In this document: piece after piece, positions 35,987 to 44,647 of the stretch
Position numbering within the stretch: position 1 is the stretch's first letter
Layout: each line of letters starts with the position of its first letter
Assembly: GCA_006226375.1 (NCBI GenBank)
Contig: SBHC01000060.1
Coordinates: 1 to 64,000, forward strand
Length of the DNA stretch: 64,000 bases
DNA from: Deltaproteobacteria bacterium
Lineage (GTDB): Bacteria; Myxococcota_C; UBA6777
Direction: 5' to 3'
Made by a program: the position numbers and the translations under genes
The notes under the pieces: model-generated
Seen by the model: the letters and a program-made list of their open reading frames with translations, nothing else
What the model was told of the DNA's origin: nothing
Databases searched by the model: none

Positions 35987-36535
35987 ATGAAATGGTGGGC
36001 GTTTCTTTTGGCTGTGGGTGCTTTGTTGTGCGGCTCTGTGGGCTGCATTGAGATCTCGTCGCGGTTTGGTGACGGACAGGGTGGCTTGTCACAAGGTGTG
36101 GTTCCAACTCAACCCAAAGAACCAGTTGTGACCGATGCTTCTACGCCAGAGTCATCTGGCCAGGGAAAGACCACTCCATCGGGTCCTGAAAAGGCACCCC
36201 AACCTCCTCTTGTTCCAGACACTGCGGGAACGTATCCATCTTGTGCTCCTTACCAAACGCCAGAGTGCCAAACAGACGCCGACTGTCCCACTGGGCGACC
36301 CCACTGCTCCAATGGGATGGTTCGCCAATGCCTTAAGTGCAAGGCAGAGGTGTACTTGGAGGGTTCTTCTTCCTCATGCAAGCCTCCTGAGCTTTGGCGA
36401 AAGTATTCACAGAGCCGCTGCGGCAGTCCTGGCTTCACCAAGCTCGCGATTGTTCGACCTTGCGACGCTTGTGGAGGTGGCTCCACGCGGTATGTTTTGC
36501 AAGTTTGTGTGCCCCAAGCTTGCTCCGCTCCCTGA
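35987..36535 (+). CDS. Cys-rich lipoprotein
   Basis: 182 residues from ATG 35987 (AAAGG upstream). Lipoprotein signal with lipobox GSVGC at about residue 19, then a Pro/Thr/Ser-rich linker and a compact Cys-rich domain. It includes CAPYQTPECQTDADCPTGRPHC, the 'DADCP' type of repeat common in myxobacterial surface proteins, and further paired Cys. It precedes a FadL-like barrel by about 160 bp on the same strand. Confidence 0.75.
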   Translation: MKWWAFLLAVGALLCGSVGCIEISSRFGDGQGGLSQGVVPTQPKEPVVTDASTPESSGQGKTTPSGPEKAPQPPLVPDTAGTYPSCAPYQTPECQTDADCPTGRPHCSNGMVRQCLKCKAEVYLEGSSSSCKPPELWRKYSQSRCGSPGFTKLAIVRPCDACGGGSTRYVLQVCVPQACSAP

Positions 36536-36693
36536 TTCCTCAAACCCCTCCCTTTGTTTGCTCCAACCATTGCATCTTCAAAGCAGATCGGAAATACTCA
36601 GGACATTCGCCGCCGTTGTTGCAACACGTTGCACCTGAAATTGCGAAAGCAAGGAAGGTTTGCGCGTGCATTCCAGTTTGGGGAGAAAGTGCT

Positions 36694-38190
36694 GTGTGGA
36701 ATTCGTTGATGCGTTGGGCTGTCTGTGGATGGATGGCCGTTATGTTGTGGTGCGTTTCGTTGGATGTGAATGCTGCTGGCTTCTACGCCCCTGGTGTGGG
36801 CACACGAGCGATGGGGCAGGGCGGTGCATTAACTGCGTCAGGGCGTGACTTGACGTCGCACTGGCACAACCCTGCAAATTTATCGCGCTTGCGAGGTCTT
36901 CACTTCCAACTGGATGGAACACTGTTGTTCAACGCCTTCTCGTTTGAACGCGACCCTCTTGGAAGCAAAGGCTTTCCCAAGGTCAATAACATTGCACCTC
37001 CTAACATCATCCCATTCTTGGGGATCAGCTACGATGTGTTGTCTCACGCCAAAGTGCCAAAGCAGCACAGCCTTGTTCTTTCGTTTGGAGTGTGGGGTCC
37101 CAACGGAGGAAACCTCGACTACGGTGATGCTTCAGCGTTTCCTGAGTGTCAGGGCGACAACAAAAGCAATCTACATTGTGGAACCCAAGGACCGCAGCGG
37201 TATTCCTTGATTCGCAGCAAGCCGTTTCAGATGTTCTTGTCGTTTGCGCTGGCATACGGCGTGAAGCTTGGACCTGTCGGGCTTCGCGTTGGAGGTGGGT
37301 TCCAACTGGTTCAAACGCGGGTGGAGCAAACTCTCGCCGTGAAAGCTTTGGAAGAAGCCACCGACCTGGAGTCCCTCGACACCATTATCTCGATCGATAC
37401 AACAAGTCCGTTGACGCCCAGCGGAAACTTCGGTCTTACCATTGATCTGCCAGGGGGCTTTTCGATAGGAGGGGCCTTTAAGCTGCCAGTTCCGGTGCAA
37501 GCCAACGGAACCCTCAAGGTCGATGTTTTGCCTGAAGCCCTTGGTAACTTGGTGACAGTCAGCGGTGATGCTGCCCGTCTGGAACTCGAACTCCCCTGGA
37601 TCTTCCGCGCTGGCGTTGCCTGGCAGCCCACCTTCTTCCCCCGTCTTTTGGTGGAGTTTGCCTTTGTCTACGAAGCCTGGAGTTCGCTCGACAAGATTGT
37701 GTTGTCGTCACCGGAAGGCCCCAACCAACTGAAGTTCTCCATCTTGGGAACAGAGAGCGTGCTGGAACCCATCGACATCAATCGAAAGTGGGTGGACTCC
37801 TGGTCCACACGTGTCGGTATTCAGTTTGCGATTCTCCCCAAATACCTGATGATTCGGGCCGGATACTTCTACGAAACCAGCGCCATCCCCCAAAAGAACT
37901 TCAACGTCTCCGAGCTTAACGGAGAACGACACGGCATCACCGCTGGTTTGGAAGGGCGAATTCCCGCTGGGCCGGTGCAGATTATGATCAACGCCGGTTA
38001 CATGCACACCTTTGAAACGCCTCTCGAAGTAAAAGACAGTGAAGAGCGCAACATCATCCTCACACCTCCCGGCTCCACCGGCTCCATTGTCGGGAATGGA
38101 AAATACAACGCTGCGCTGGATCTCGTGTCCTTGTCGCTCTCTGTCGTGTGGGGTGGCTACGATAACAGCCCTGTGAAGGTTCAGCAGTAA
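36694..38190 (+). CDS. FadL/OmpP1-like outer membrane transport protein
   Basis: 498 residues from GTG 36694 (GGGAG upstream), with signal peptide ending ...VSLDVNAA. The mature N-terminus AGFYAPGVGTRAMGQGGALTA is the FadL-family plug signature (GAxxxGxGGAxTA, then NPANLS). Alternating hydrophobic strands continue to the end. It probably passes long-chain or aromatic hydrophobic compounds across the outer membrane. Confidence 0.85.
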   Translation: MWNSLMRWAVCGWMAVMLWCVSLDVNAAGFYAPGVGTRAMGQGGALTASGRDLTSHWHNPANLSRLRGLHFQLDGTLLFNAFSFERDPLGSKGFPKVNNIAPPNIIPFLGISYDVLSHAKVPKQHSLVLSFGVWGPNGGNLDYGDASAFPECQGDNKSNLHCGTQGPQRYSLIRSKPFQMFLSFALAYGVKLGPVGLRVGGGFQLVQTRVEQTLAVKALEEATDLESLDTIISIDTTSPLTPSGNFGLTIDLPGGFSIGGAFKLPVPVQANGTLKVDVLPEALGNLVTVSGDAARLELELPWIFRAGVAWQPTFFPRLLVEFAFVYEAWSSLDKIVLSSPEGPNQLKFSILGTESVLEPIDINRKWVDSWSTRVGIQFAILPKYLMIRAGYFYETSAIPQKNFNVSELNGERHGITAGLEGRIPAGPVQIMINAGYMHTFETPLEVKDSEERNIILTPPGSTGSIVGNGKYNAALDLVSLSLSVVWGGYDNSPVKVQQ

Positions 38191-38195
38191 GGGAA

Positions 38196-38345
38196 GTAGA
38201 GAGGGGGCCTCCTCTGGCCTGGGCTCATGGGAGTGAAGTCTCAGGTTAGGTTTTCGTAGGGGTAGGTGGTGGTAGAGAGGGGAGCTTTTCTAGTCTGGGC
38301 TCTCTCCTGGCCTGGGGTCCTGAGAGTGAATTCTCAGGTTAGGTT
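38196..38345. repeat. Two-copy 38-bp imperfect direct repeat
   Basis: 38215-38252 and 38308-38345 (each starting TGGCCTGGG and ending TCTCAGGTTAGGTT) match at 34 of 38 bases, with starts 93 bp apart. GTAGAGAGGGG recurs upstream of both (38196 and 38272). The second copy contains a hairpin CCTGAGA/TCTCAGG. It lies between two converging genes. Confidence 0.75.
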
Positions 38346-38358
38346 AAGAGAAGCTCTT

Positions 38359-38577
38359 CTACTCGTCTGTTTCTTCTGGGTCTGGGAAGACGATGCGTCG
38401 GTCTTCGAGGCGGATTTCCAGAGCCTCTAGAATCTTGCGTTTGGTGGAGTGACGACAGGGGTAGCCTTTTTCAATGCGATCAATCGTCAACACTGACAGC
38501 CCAGCTTTTCTCGCCAATTCCGCCTTGCTCATCATTCGGTCTTCTCGCACCTTTTTCAGGTGATTGATCACACTCAT
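38359..38577 (-). CDS. Small XRE-family HTH regulator
   Basis: 72 residues. A lambda-repressor-like helix-turn-helix fills the protein: MSKAELARKAGLSVLTIDRIEKGYPCRHSTKRKILEALEI. An acidic tail (DPEETDE) ends it. Proteins of this size and style recur in myxobacteria as solitary regulators. The target is unknown; the AT-rich region directly upstream is a candidate for autoregulation. Confidence 0.85.
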   Translation of the reverse strand: MSVINHLKKVREDRMMSKAELARKAGLSVLTIDRIEKGYPCRHSTKRKILEALEIRLEDRRIVFPDPEETDE

Positions 38578-38898
38578 ATCATAACCTCACAAGATTCTGC
38601 AGCAGCTTGCCGTGCAGAGAACATCCACAACGATCACTTCCGATTCTTTGGTCTAACAAGCTTTCGTTAAGTGTAATTAGCATCCATTGGTCTCAAATAA
38701 AAATAAATTACAGAAAATTATGTAACAAAAAATACACATGTGCTTAAAAGATATAAAAATAGGTGTTAATTAGGTGTGAATTGTGCGTTTGGATCAAGGG
38801 AAAAGAGTTTGAGGACTGTGAAGGGAAAGCAGAAAAAGAATCCGTGGGGTCGATCGTTGCGCAGTGATCAGGTTGGATAGTCTAACGTTGCGGGTGTG
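38578..38898. other. AT-rich gene-free region upstream of the XRE regulator
   Basis: 321 bp without a gene. About 38640-38780 is markedly AT-rich compared with its surroundings (runs such as AAATAAAAATAAATTAC and TTAAAAGATATAAAAATAG), consistent with promoters or a DNA-bending protein site. Confidence 0.45.
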
Positions 38899-40242
38899 TT
38901 AGACCAGGTTGATCAGGTACTCGCCGGCTGTGTGGGCAAGGTAGTTGACGATGCTAAGTTCGCCTTGGGTGAAGGGTCGTTCGCCTTGTTGGTTGTAGAG
39001 GACAATCGCGCCGAGCATCCGTTTTTGGTGTTGGATGGGAACAGCAAGGATGGAGCTGGGAGCGAGGTTTACAAGGTTGAGGACGTCTTCTTGGAAGCGG
39101 GGCTCTTGCATGGGGTCTGCGATAAGTTGGCTGACTCCTTCGTGGGCGCAGTAGCCAATGATGCCCTGTCCCATGGGAATTCGGAAGTTCAGCATCTCAT
39201 CGCTTTTGGGACCGCTGGCGACCTCAAACCAAAGCTCCTGGTTGGGGCTGTTGATATCGGTCAGCAAGACGGCTCCGCCGCCGGCGTTGACGTTGTTGAG
39301 AGCAAGATCCAGCACGAACTGCATGGCTGCGTGTCGGTCTTCACCGTAATCGTAGATCTCCATGGCGCGCATGAAAGCGTCGGCGAGGATCTCGGTGGTC
39401 ATACCGGGCGTGTACTTCCCGCTGCTTCCCGACACGGAAGAAATGGAAAGCATCGGTGCTGCAGGTTCGGGCGCTGCCGGGGCAGGCTCTGGCGCTGGAG
39501 CTGGGGGCTCGATAGGGGGCAACGGCTCGGCTGGAACGGGAGGTTCTGCAGCAACAGGAGCCGGAGTGGGAGCAGGCGGTGCTACGGGAGCTGGTGGCTC
39601 GGGGTCGACAATCGCTGGTTGCTCTACGGGTGCAGAAGAAGAGGACCCTGCCACAATGGCGATCGGGGCAGCGAAGTCGAGGTCTTCTTCCGGAAGTTGT
39701 TCTTCGGAAGGAACGTTGGCGACTGCGAAGGGCACGTCGTCGTCGGCATCGGAGATGGTTGTGGGTTGAAGCACTTCCGATACTTCCACATTCACAGGTT
39801 GACCACCCGCTGCTTCCTCGCCCAAGGCTTCCCGGGTTTGCATGGTGGCGCCAGGGTCTTCTTGCGAAAGGCTGGGACCTTCGGTTTGCTGCTGGAAGAA
39901 GTCGATCGGAGGCAAGAACGCTTCGGTTGCCCCTGCTGGTGCCGAGGGAGCCGGTGCCTGTTCTTCGATAAGATTCATCGCCGCAGGCAGGTCTTCGGCT
40001 CGGGTGTCGTTGCTGCTTCTCTCTTCCGCGGGCTTCACAGAGAATGTGCGACCGCTGGTCGGTTCCGTGACTTGCACCACGTTTTCGTCGAGAATGTCGC
40101 AGACGATATTGCGCGTTTCCATAGACTCGCCGAGCTGGTTCAGGCTGTCTTGTAGAGCCACCAGCCAGTTCGGGCCTTCAATGACAAACGTCTCAAGTTG
40201 TTCTGGGTTGGAGCGTTTGGGAATTTGAACTTCAAATTGCAT
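38899..40242 (-). CDS. GAF domain protein with Pro-rich linker
   Basis: 447 residues. An N-terminal ~75-residue module (QFEVQIPKRSNPEQLETFVIEGPNW) recurs in myxobacterial GAF proteins. It is followed by about 200 residues of Pro/Ala/Glu-rich linker, then a GAF domain from about residue 285 to the end (AMQFVLDLALNNVNAGGGAVLL; FRIPMGQGIIGYCAHEGVSQLI; SILAVPIQHQKRMLGAIVLYN). No output domain, so it probably acts as a ligand-sensing or docking protein. Cytoplasmic. Confidence 0.85.
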   Translation of the reverse strand: MQFEVQIPKRSNPEQLETFVIEGPNWLVALQDSLNQLGESMETRNIVCDILDENVVQVTEPTSGRTFSVKPAEERSSNDTRAEDLPAAMNLIEEQAPAPSAPAGATEAFLPPIDFFQQQTEGPSLSQEDPGATMQTREALGEEAAGGQPVNVEVSEVLQPTTISDADDDVPFAVANVPSEEQLPEEDLDFAAPIAIVAGSSSSAPVEQPAIVDPEPPAPVAPPAPTPAPVAAEPPVPAEPLPPIEPPAPAPEPAPAAPEPAAPMLSISSVSGSSGKYTPGMTTEILADAFMRAMEIYDYGEDRHAAMQFVLDLALNNVNAGGGAVLLTDINSPNQELWFEVASGPKSDEMLNFRIPMGQGIIGYCAHEGVSQLIADPMQEPRFQEDVLNLVNLAPSSILAVPIQHQKRMLGAIVLYNQQGERPFTQGELSIVNYLAHTAGEYLINLV

Positions 40243-40352
40243 GTTCGGACCTCACACAGAGCCGTGTTGGGAGAGTGTTAACCGATGTATCAACATAGGG
40301 TAGATTGCAAAGCGGGTCAACTTGTGTACACGAGAAGTTTGAGGGAAGCACA

Positions 40353-41465
40353 GTGAACTTCGTCATCTTGGTCAAATCGTACGAGAAAACACCTGGAGCA
40401 CCCCAAGACATTCCTGGGGTCCTTCCGGTCGCTGAATGGGTCCACAACGCACGCGGAGCTTTGGTGTATGCTTCGCCGTCGGATGTGTATCTCCATGAAG
40501 GTCGATTGTTCTGCAACGGTTGGTGCCCTGACATAAGTAAGAACACATGGGAGTGGAACGAAGGCATTCCTGTGGATGTGATGTACAATCGCTTTCCTCG
40601 TCGCCGTGATCCCGAAGGGCTAGACCGGGTCGCCCAATCTTGCGATACACTGGGCATCCCGTTTGCAAACCATCCGGATTTTCGGGCGCTTGCTCGTGAC
40701 AAATGGCAGACCGTCCAGGTTCTTCGTGACGCTGGCGTGACCGTGCCCGAGACCGTTTTGGCCTGGAAGGATGTGCCTGACGCCCTTCAACGTTGGGGTC
40801 GTGCCTTTCTTAAACCTAGATACGGTGCATTTGGTGAAGATGTTTATGTCTTGACCCAAGAAAATCATTCCTCCATCCACATCGAGGGGCCTACGGCAGG
40901 AGCCGTTCAGCACGTTGCCACCGAAGCTTTTACGGATTGGTTGGGGGCTCACTTTGTCGAACACGATATCGTGGTGCAATGTGCCATCGCTCCTCCTCTC
41001 CAGGGTCGGAAGGGCTTTGCGGTGCGAACGTTGTGGCAGCGTGACGAAACGCTTGCATGGCAGTCGTATCCTCGTGTGGCGAGAGTTTCCAACGATGACG
41101 CTGTGGCCAATGTCGACCGGGGAGCCAGCGCCATGCCTCTGCGAGAGTGCTTGGTCCAAGAATTTGGCGTCGAAGAGGCCGATGCGTTGGAGAAAACAGC
41201 CTCCGCGCTCGAACGTCAGGCGATTAATGCCTTGCTTGCTGCGCTGCCGTCGTTATCTTCCGGGTCCGTGGTTGAAATGGGCATGGACTTGCTGCTGGAC
41301 CCTGAGCATCGTTGGTGGTTGCTGGAGGTCAATGGTTTCCCCCAAGGTCGCTTGCGCTACCTGGCTCGCTTTGCTCAACCCGAATTTGTTGCCGCTCACC
41401 ACCGCGCCCACTGCTCGCCTTTGGCTGCGTTGAAAGCCGCATCACTGCATAACATCATCCAATAA
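40353..41465 (+). CDS. ATP-grasp family protein (YheC/D-like)
   Basis: 370 residues from GTG 40353 (GAGGGAAG upstream). The N-terminal half is a pre-ATP-grasp fold. Then DKWQTVQVLRDAGVTVPETVLA, RAFLKPRYGAFGEDVYVL and a C-terminal EMGMDLLLDPEHRWWLLEVNGFPQGR give the ATP-grasp lysine and the acidic/Asn metal site. It resembles YheC/YheD and RimK-type ligases that join a carboxylate to an amine. Partner and substrate unknown. Confidence 0.8.
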   Translation: MNFVILVKSYEKTPGAPQDIPGVLPVAEWVHNARGALVYASPSDVYLHEGRLFCNGWCPDISKNTWEWNEGIPVDVMYNRFPRRRDPEGLDRVAQSCDTLGIPFANHPDFRALARDKWQTVQVLRDAGVTVPETVLAWKDVPDALQRWGRAFLKPRYGAFGEDVYVLTQENHSSIHIEGPTAGAVQHVATEAFTDWLGAHFVEHDIVVQCAIAPPLQGRKGFAVRTLWQRDETLAWQSYPRVARVSNDDAVANVDRGASAMPLRECLVQEFGVEEADALEKTASALERQAINALLAALPSLSSGSVVEMGMDLLLDPEHRWWLLEVNGFPQGRLRYLARFAQPEFVAAHHRAHCSPLAALKAASLHNIIQ

Positions 41466-41554
41466 TCCTGCGTTGGAGTTCATCATGCGATGGGGCCTTT
41501 GACGTGGGTTCGCTTTTCTCGTACTCTTTTTCAGCGACAACAGGAGACTTTGTG

Positions 41555-42091
41555 ATGGCCAAGAGAAAGAAAGAATCGTTGCCCGATTGTGGACTGTACC
41601 GGACGGGGCGCGCGCTCAAGAGCAACCCTGAAGGTGTGCCCAAAGGTGTCCTTGTGATGTTTCACAACCACTCCAACCGAAACATCCCCTTTGTCCAACT
41701 GCCCGAAGAAAACACCCACAACGTCTGGACCTTCAACGAATATGGACCCGGTATCGAAGACGACGATGCGTTCATTGACGCCTTGGAGCCTCTCCGCGAG
41801 CAGGGCTTTTACTTTCTTCGCGAGCCGTTGGAAGTCACCGACGGCGTGTTGCCCGCACAAACCTTGGTCCAGCTGGGCTACAACCGCGACGCAGAGCCTA
41901 TCTTCTTTCAGGCCAGCCGCGACACCTACGAAAACGCGCTGAACTTTCCGGAGTCGGGCTATGGCTTCACCGACGCGAGCGTGTTGGACGTGTTGGCTCC
42001 TGAACAACCTCTGATCATCACTGGTTACAACGACGAAGAAGATGATCACGTACACATGCAAAATGATCCGTCGGAAGGTTTGCTCAACTGA
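41555..42091 (+). CDS. Hypothetical protein, acidic
   Basis: 178 residues from ATG 41555 (AGGAG eight bases upstream). Soluble, acidic, with no signal peptide and no recognised motif. An invariant-looking NHSNRNIPFVQLPEENTHNVW region and an acidic end (YNDEEDDHVHMQND) are visible. It lies between the ATP-grasp and proline dehydrogenase genes and may be co-transcribed with them. Confidence 0.65.
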   Translation: MAKRKKESLPDCGLYRTGRALKSNPEGVPKGVLVMFHNHSNRNIPFVQLPEENTHNVWTFNEYGPGIEDDDAFIDALEPLREQGFYFLREPLEVTDGVLPAQTLVQLGYNRDAEPIFFQASRDTYENALNFPESGYGFTDASVLDVLAPEQPLIITGYNDEEDDHVHMQNDPSEGLLN

Positions 42092-42159
42092 GGGGAGAGC
42101 GATCGCTGCACATGTAGGTCGGCCGCACCTCTCTTTCTTTCATCACAAGGAGAGCGCTC

Positions 42160-43119
42160 ATGGGATGGCGCGACAAGTTGGTGTCTCTGATTCCCAATCC
42201 GCTGGTTCGGTTGTTTGCCGGCCCCTACATCGCGGGAAACTCCCTGCAGATTGCGCTCGAAAAAGCCCGCGAGTTGTGGGAACGCCGAGGACTGCGGACA
42301 ACCCTTGATCTGCTCGGTGAGGGTATCAAAGAGCGCGGCGACATCGACGCCGAAGTCGCTGAATACCTCCGCATTGTCGACGCCGTTGACGATGGCTCCT
42401 ACATCTCCATCTCCCTCAAACCCACACAGATGGGCCTCGCCATCGATCCCGAACTGTGCCAGTCCAACATTGAAACCATTGTCCAGGCAGCCAAGGCCAA
42501 AGGCATCGACATCACCCTGGACATGGAAGAGTCTGACTACACAGATGCGACATTGAAGCTGTACCGAACGCTCCGCCAATCGTACGACAACGTCGGGACG
42601 GTGCTGCAGTCGCGTTTGTTCCGAACCAGCGATGATATCGACAAGTACCTCAAGGGACTCAACGCACACATCCGGTTGTGCATTGGCATCTACCGAGAGC
42701 CTGCTGAGATTGCATACACCGACAAGCGGAAGATGAAGGATAACTTCCATGTGTTGGCTCGCAAGCTATGGGAGGAAGGCCACTTTGTCGCGATTGCAAC
42801 CCACGATGAGGCGCTGATCCGTCGCTGTCACGACCTCGCTCGTGAGATGAACATCCCGCAAGACCGGTACGAGTTTCAGATGCTTCTGGGCGTTCCGCGT
42901 CATGTGATTCAGCAGGAACTTCGGGCGTCAGGCGCACCTGTCCGATTGTACGTTCCCTACGGAACGACCTGGAATCATGCGTACGCTTACGCTCGACGTC
43001 GCCTCGTGGAAAATCCTAACATCGGCTTTTACGTGGCTCGCAATCTCCCTCGCAAGATCTGGAACTGGCTCACAGGGAAATCCCGTCGAGTTCAGGCGCA
43101 GCTTCCTCCCAAAGAATGA
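42160..43119 (+). CDS. Proline dehydrogenase
   Basis: 319 residues, a mono-functional ProDH of the usual length. Motifs: SISLKPTQMGL, ITLDMEESDYTDATLKLYR, RLCIGIYREP, IATHDEALIRRC, EFQMLLGVP, and the C-terminal VRLYVPYGTTWNHAYAYARRRLVENP with the substrate-binding Arg pair. It oxidises proline to pyrroline-5-carboxylate with FAD and passes electrons to quinone. No P5C dehydrogenase gene is in the window. Confidence 0.9.
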   Translation: MGWRDKLVSLIPNPLVRLFAGPYIAGNSLQIALEKARELWERRGLRTTLDLLGEGIKERGDIDAEVAEYLRIVDAVDDGSYISISLKPTQMGLAIDPELCQSNIETIVQAAKAKGIDITLDMEESDYTDATLKLYRTLRQSYDNVGTVLQSRLFRTSDDIDKYLKGLNAHIRLCIGIYREPAEIAYTDKRKMKDNFHVLARKLWEEGHFVAIATHDEALIRRCHDLAREMNIPQDRYEFQMLLGVPRHVIQQELRASGAPVRLYVPYGTTWNHAYAYARRRLVENPNIGFYVARNLPRKIWNWLTGKSRRVQAQLPPKE

Positions 43120-43128
43120 GAGCGCACT

Positions 43129-44529
43129 TTAAGGAATCACGGTGAAGTGCATATAGGGTGTTGCTGAGGCTTGGTTTCTTACATCGAGCAACTCGGCTTG
43201 GAGCTTGAAGCGCACATGGTACCGCTGTCCCGGTGTTGCGCCCTGCAGCTGGTAGCGGATCTTTGTCTCAACATAACCCTTCGATTGTGTATGAAACGAG
43301 GCGTTCAACAGGTCCTTCATTTGGGTTTTGTATGGGTTGTCTTCGGTCGCTGGGGTTAGCTCAAACAGCCCTCCAAAGTAGAGGCTGGGGCTGGCACCTC
43401 CGGCCTGGATCGCTTTGCACAGCTTGTTAAGATGCTGGTTCCATTGTTCGCGAGTGTGTTCCTTAGGTTTGGGATACAACACGACACCAAGAGGTACAAA
43501 GTCCGCTGAGGACGTGTCCTCTTGGTCAGACCAACCTGAACCACGTAGCCGTTGCTGGGCTTGTGAGAACGCGTCTGGTTTGGATGGATTTTCGTCCGCT
43601 ACATCTCGTGACAGCAGAACGGTCGTAAGAATCGGGTTGTACAGCAGCGTTCCACCATCTCGGGCATACGCACGCAGATCCTTGGCGGAGGCAGAGATCC
43701 CTGCATAGATAGGCGCAAGTCCTGAAGCCAATGCGTTGCTCAATCCAAGGATCTTTTCCAACATCATATCTATGTTTTGATGGGTCGGATAAATGAACCC
43801 GTTGTATTGGTTTTGTCCTGTGTAGTATTTGTCTTCTTCTTCGTATACTTGATAGAACACGATATCCTTAACCGATAGCTCATCGCTGCGCAGCAATATC
43901 ATGCTGAAGAGATCGAAGTCTCCCCGGATACTATCCATGTTGAAGGGGCCTTTGGCCAACCACGCACCTGTGCCCTCAAAGCGCGAACCTTTGGGATCGG
44001 TAAGGGCCGACTGCTCACTCAGATCCATCAACAAGGCATGTACGAGAGGAACACGACGATTGTCGCTTCCCTGACGAAGCGCAAGGTTTCGTGGGTTCGG
44101 TTGTATGACAAAGCTACCTTCGTCACGGACAACAGAGAGTGTGGCGGTTACTTTTGGCAGAAGCTTGCCTGTGTTGGCGTCGCGGACTTCCACCAGAGGC
44201 CCAGACTCTCCTTGCATCACCTGAAGGCTCTTGGCTGAAAAGTAAAACGGTGATTGCGTCAATCCGTCGAGGTCGATGGCTTCTTTGGAACCTGGATTGT
44301 CGTCAACCAGGGCCAACCGAAAGGTGTGCGTGCCGCTAGTTCCCCGTGATGTTCGCAGCTCCGGTTCACAGCGCGACGTTCCATAGACTGTTCCAAGTCC
44401 GCGCTTCTCGTCGGTGACCTCGACCGAATAGCTACATTGGCGCCAATCTCCATTGCAAAAATCGGTGCACCCCCACCCGAGTGCACAAAGCAACAATAGG
44501 ACGACTCCTGACGTCAGCGAAATTCTCAT
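43129..44529 (-). CDS. Lipoprotein, hypothetical
   Basis: 466 residues from ATG 44529 (GGAGG upstream). A lipoprotein signal peptide ends in LGWGC. The next stretch holds CNGDWRQC, likely a disulphide. The remainder is a mixed alpha/beta domain without a known motif, ending in a short beta-rich segment. Outer-membrane or surface location predicted. Function unknown. Confidence 0.75.
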   Translation of the reverse strand: MRISLTSGVVLLLLCALGWGCTDFCNGDWRQCSYSVEVTDEKRGLGTVYGTSRCEPELRTSRGTSGTHTFRLALVDDNPGSKEAIDLDGLTQSPFYFSAKSLQVMQGESGPLVEVRDANTGKLLPKVTATLSVVRDEGSFVIQPNPRNLALRQGSDNRRVPLVHALLMDLSEQSALTDPKGSRFEGTGAWLAKGPFNMDSIRGDFDLFSMILLRSDELSVKDIVFYQVYEEEDKYYTGQNQYNGFIYPTHQNIDMMLEKILGLSNALASGLAPIYAGISASAKDLRAYARDGGTLLYNPILTTVLLSRDVADENPSKPDAFSQAQQRLRGSGWSDQEDTSSADFVPLGVVLYPKPKEHTREQWNQHLNKLCKAIQAGGASPSLYFGGLFELTPATEDNPYKTQMKDLLNASFHTQSKGYVETKIRYQLQGATPGQRYHVRFKLQAELLDVRNQASATPYMHFTVIP

Positions 44530-44647
44530 GACGTGCTCCTCCATTCTCTGGTACGCAACCTTGTCGCGCACATTTGTTGATAACTTCCAGAGTTAGGATA
44601 GCGTGCTGAGTCTTGATTTCGCAAGGCTTTTTTGCGGTGGGGAGATT

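Noticed and set aside
38896-40155. 419-codon rightward frame
   Set aside because: Antisense to the GAF protein; low-complexity Gly/Arg/Trp content typical of a shadow of a Pro/Ala-rich linker.
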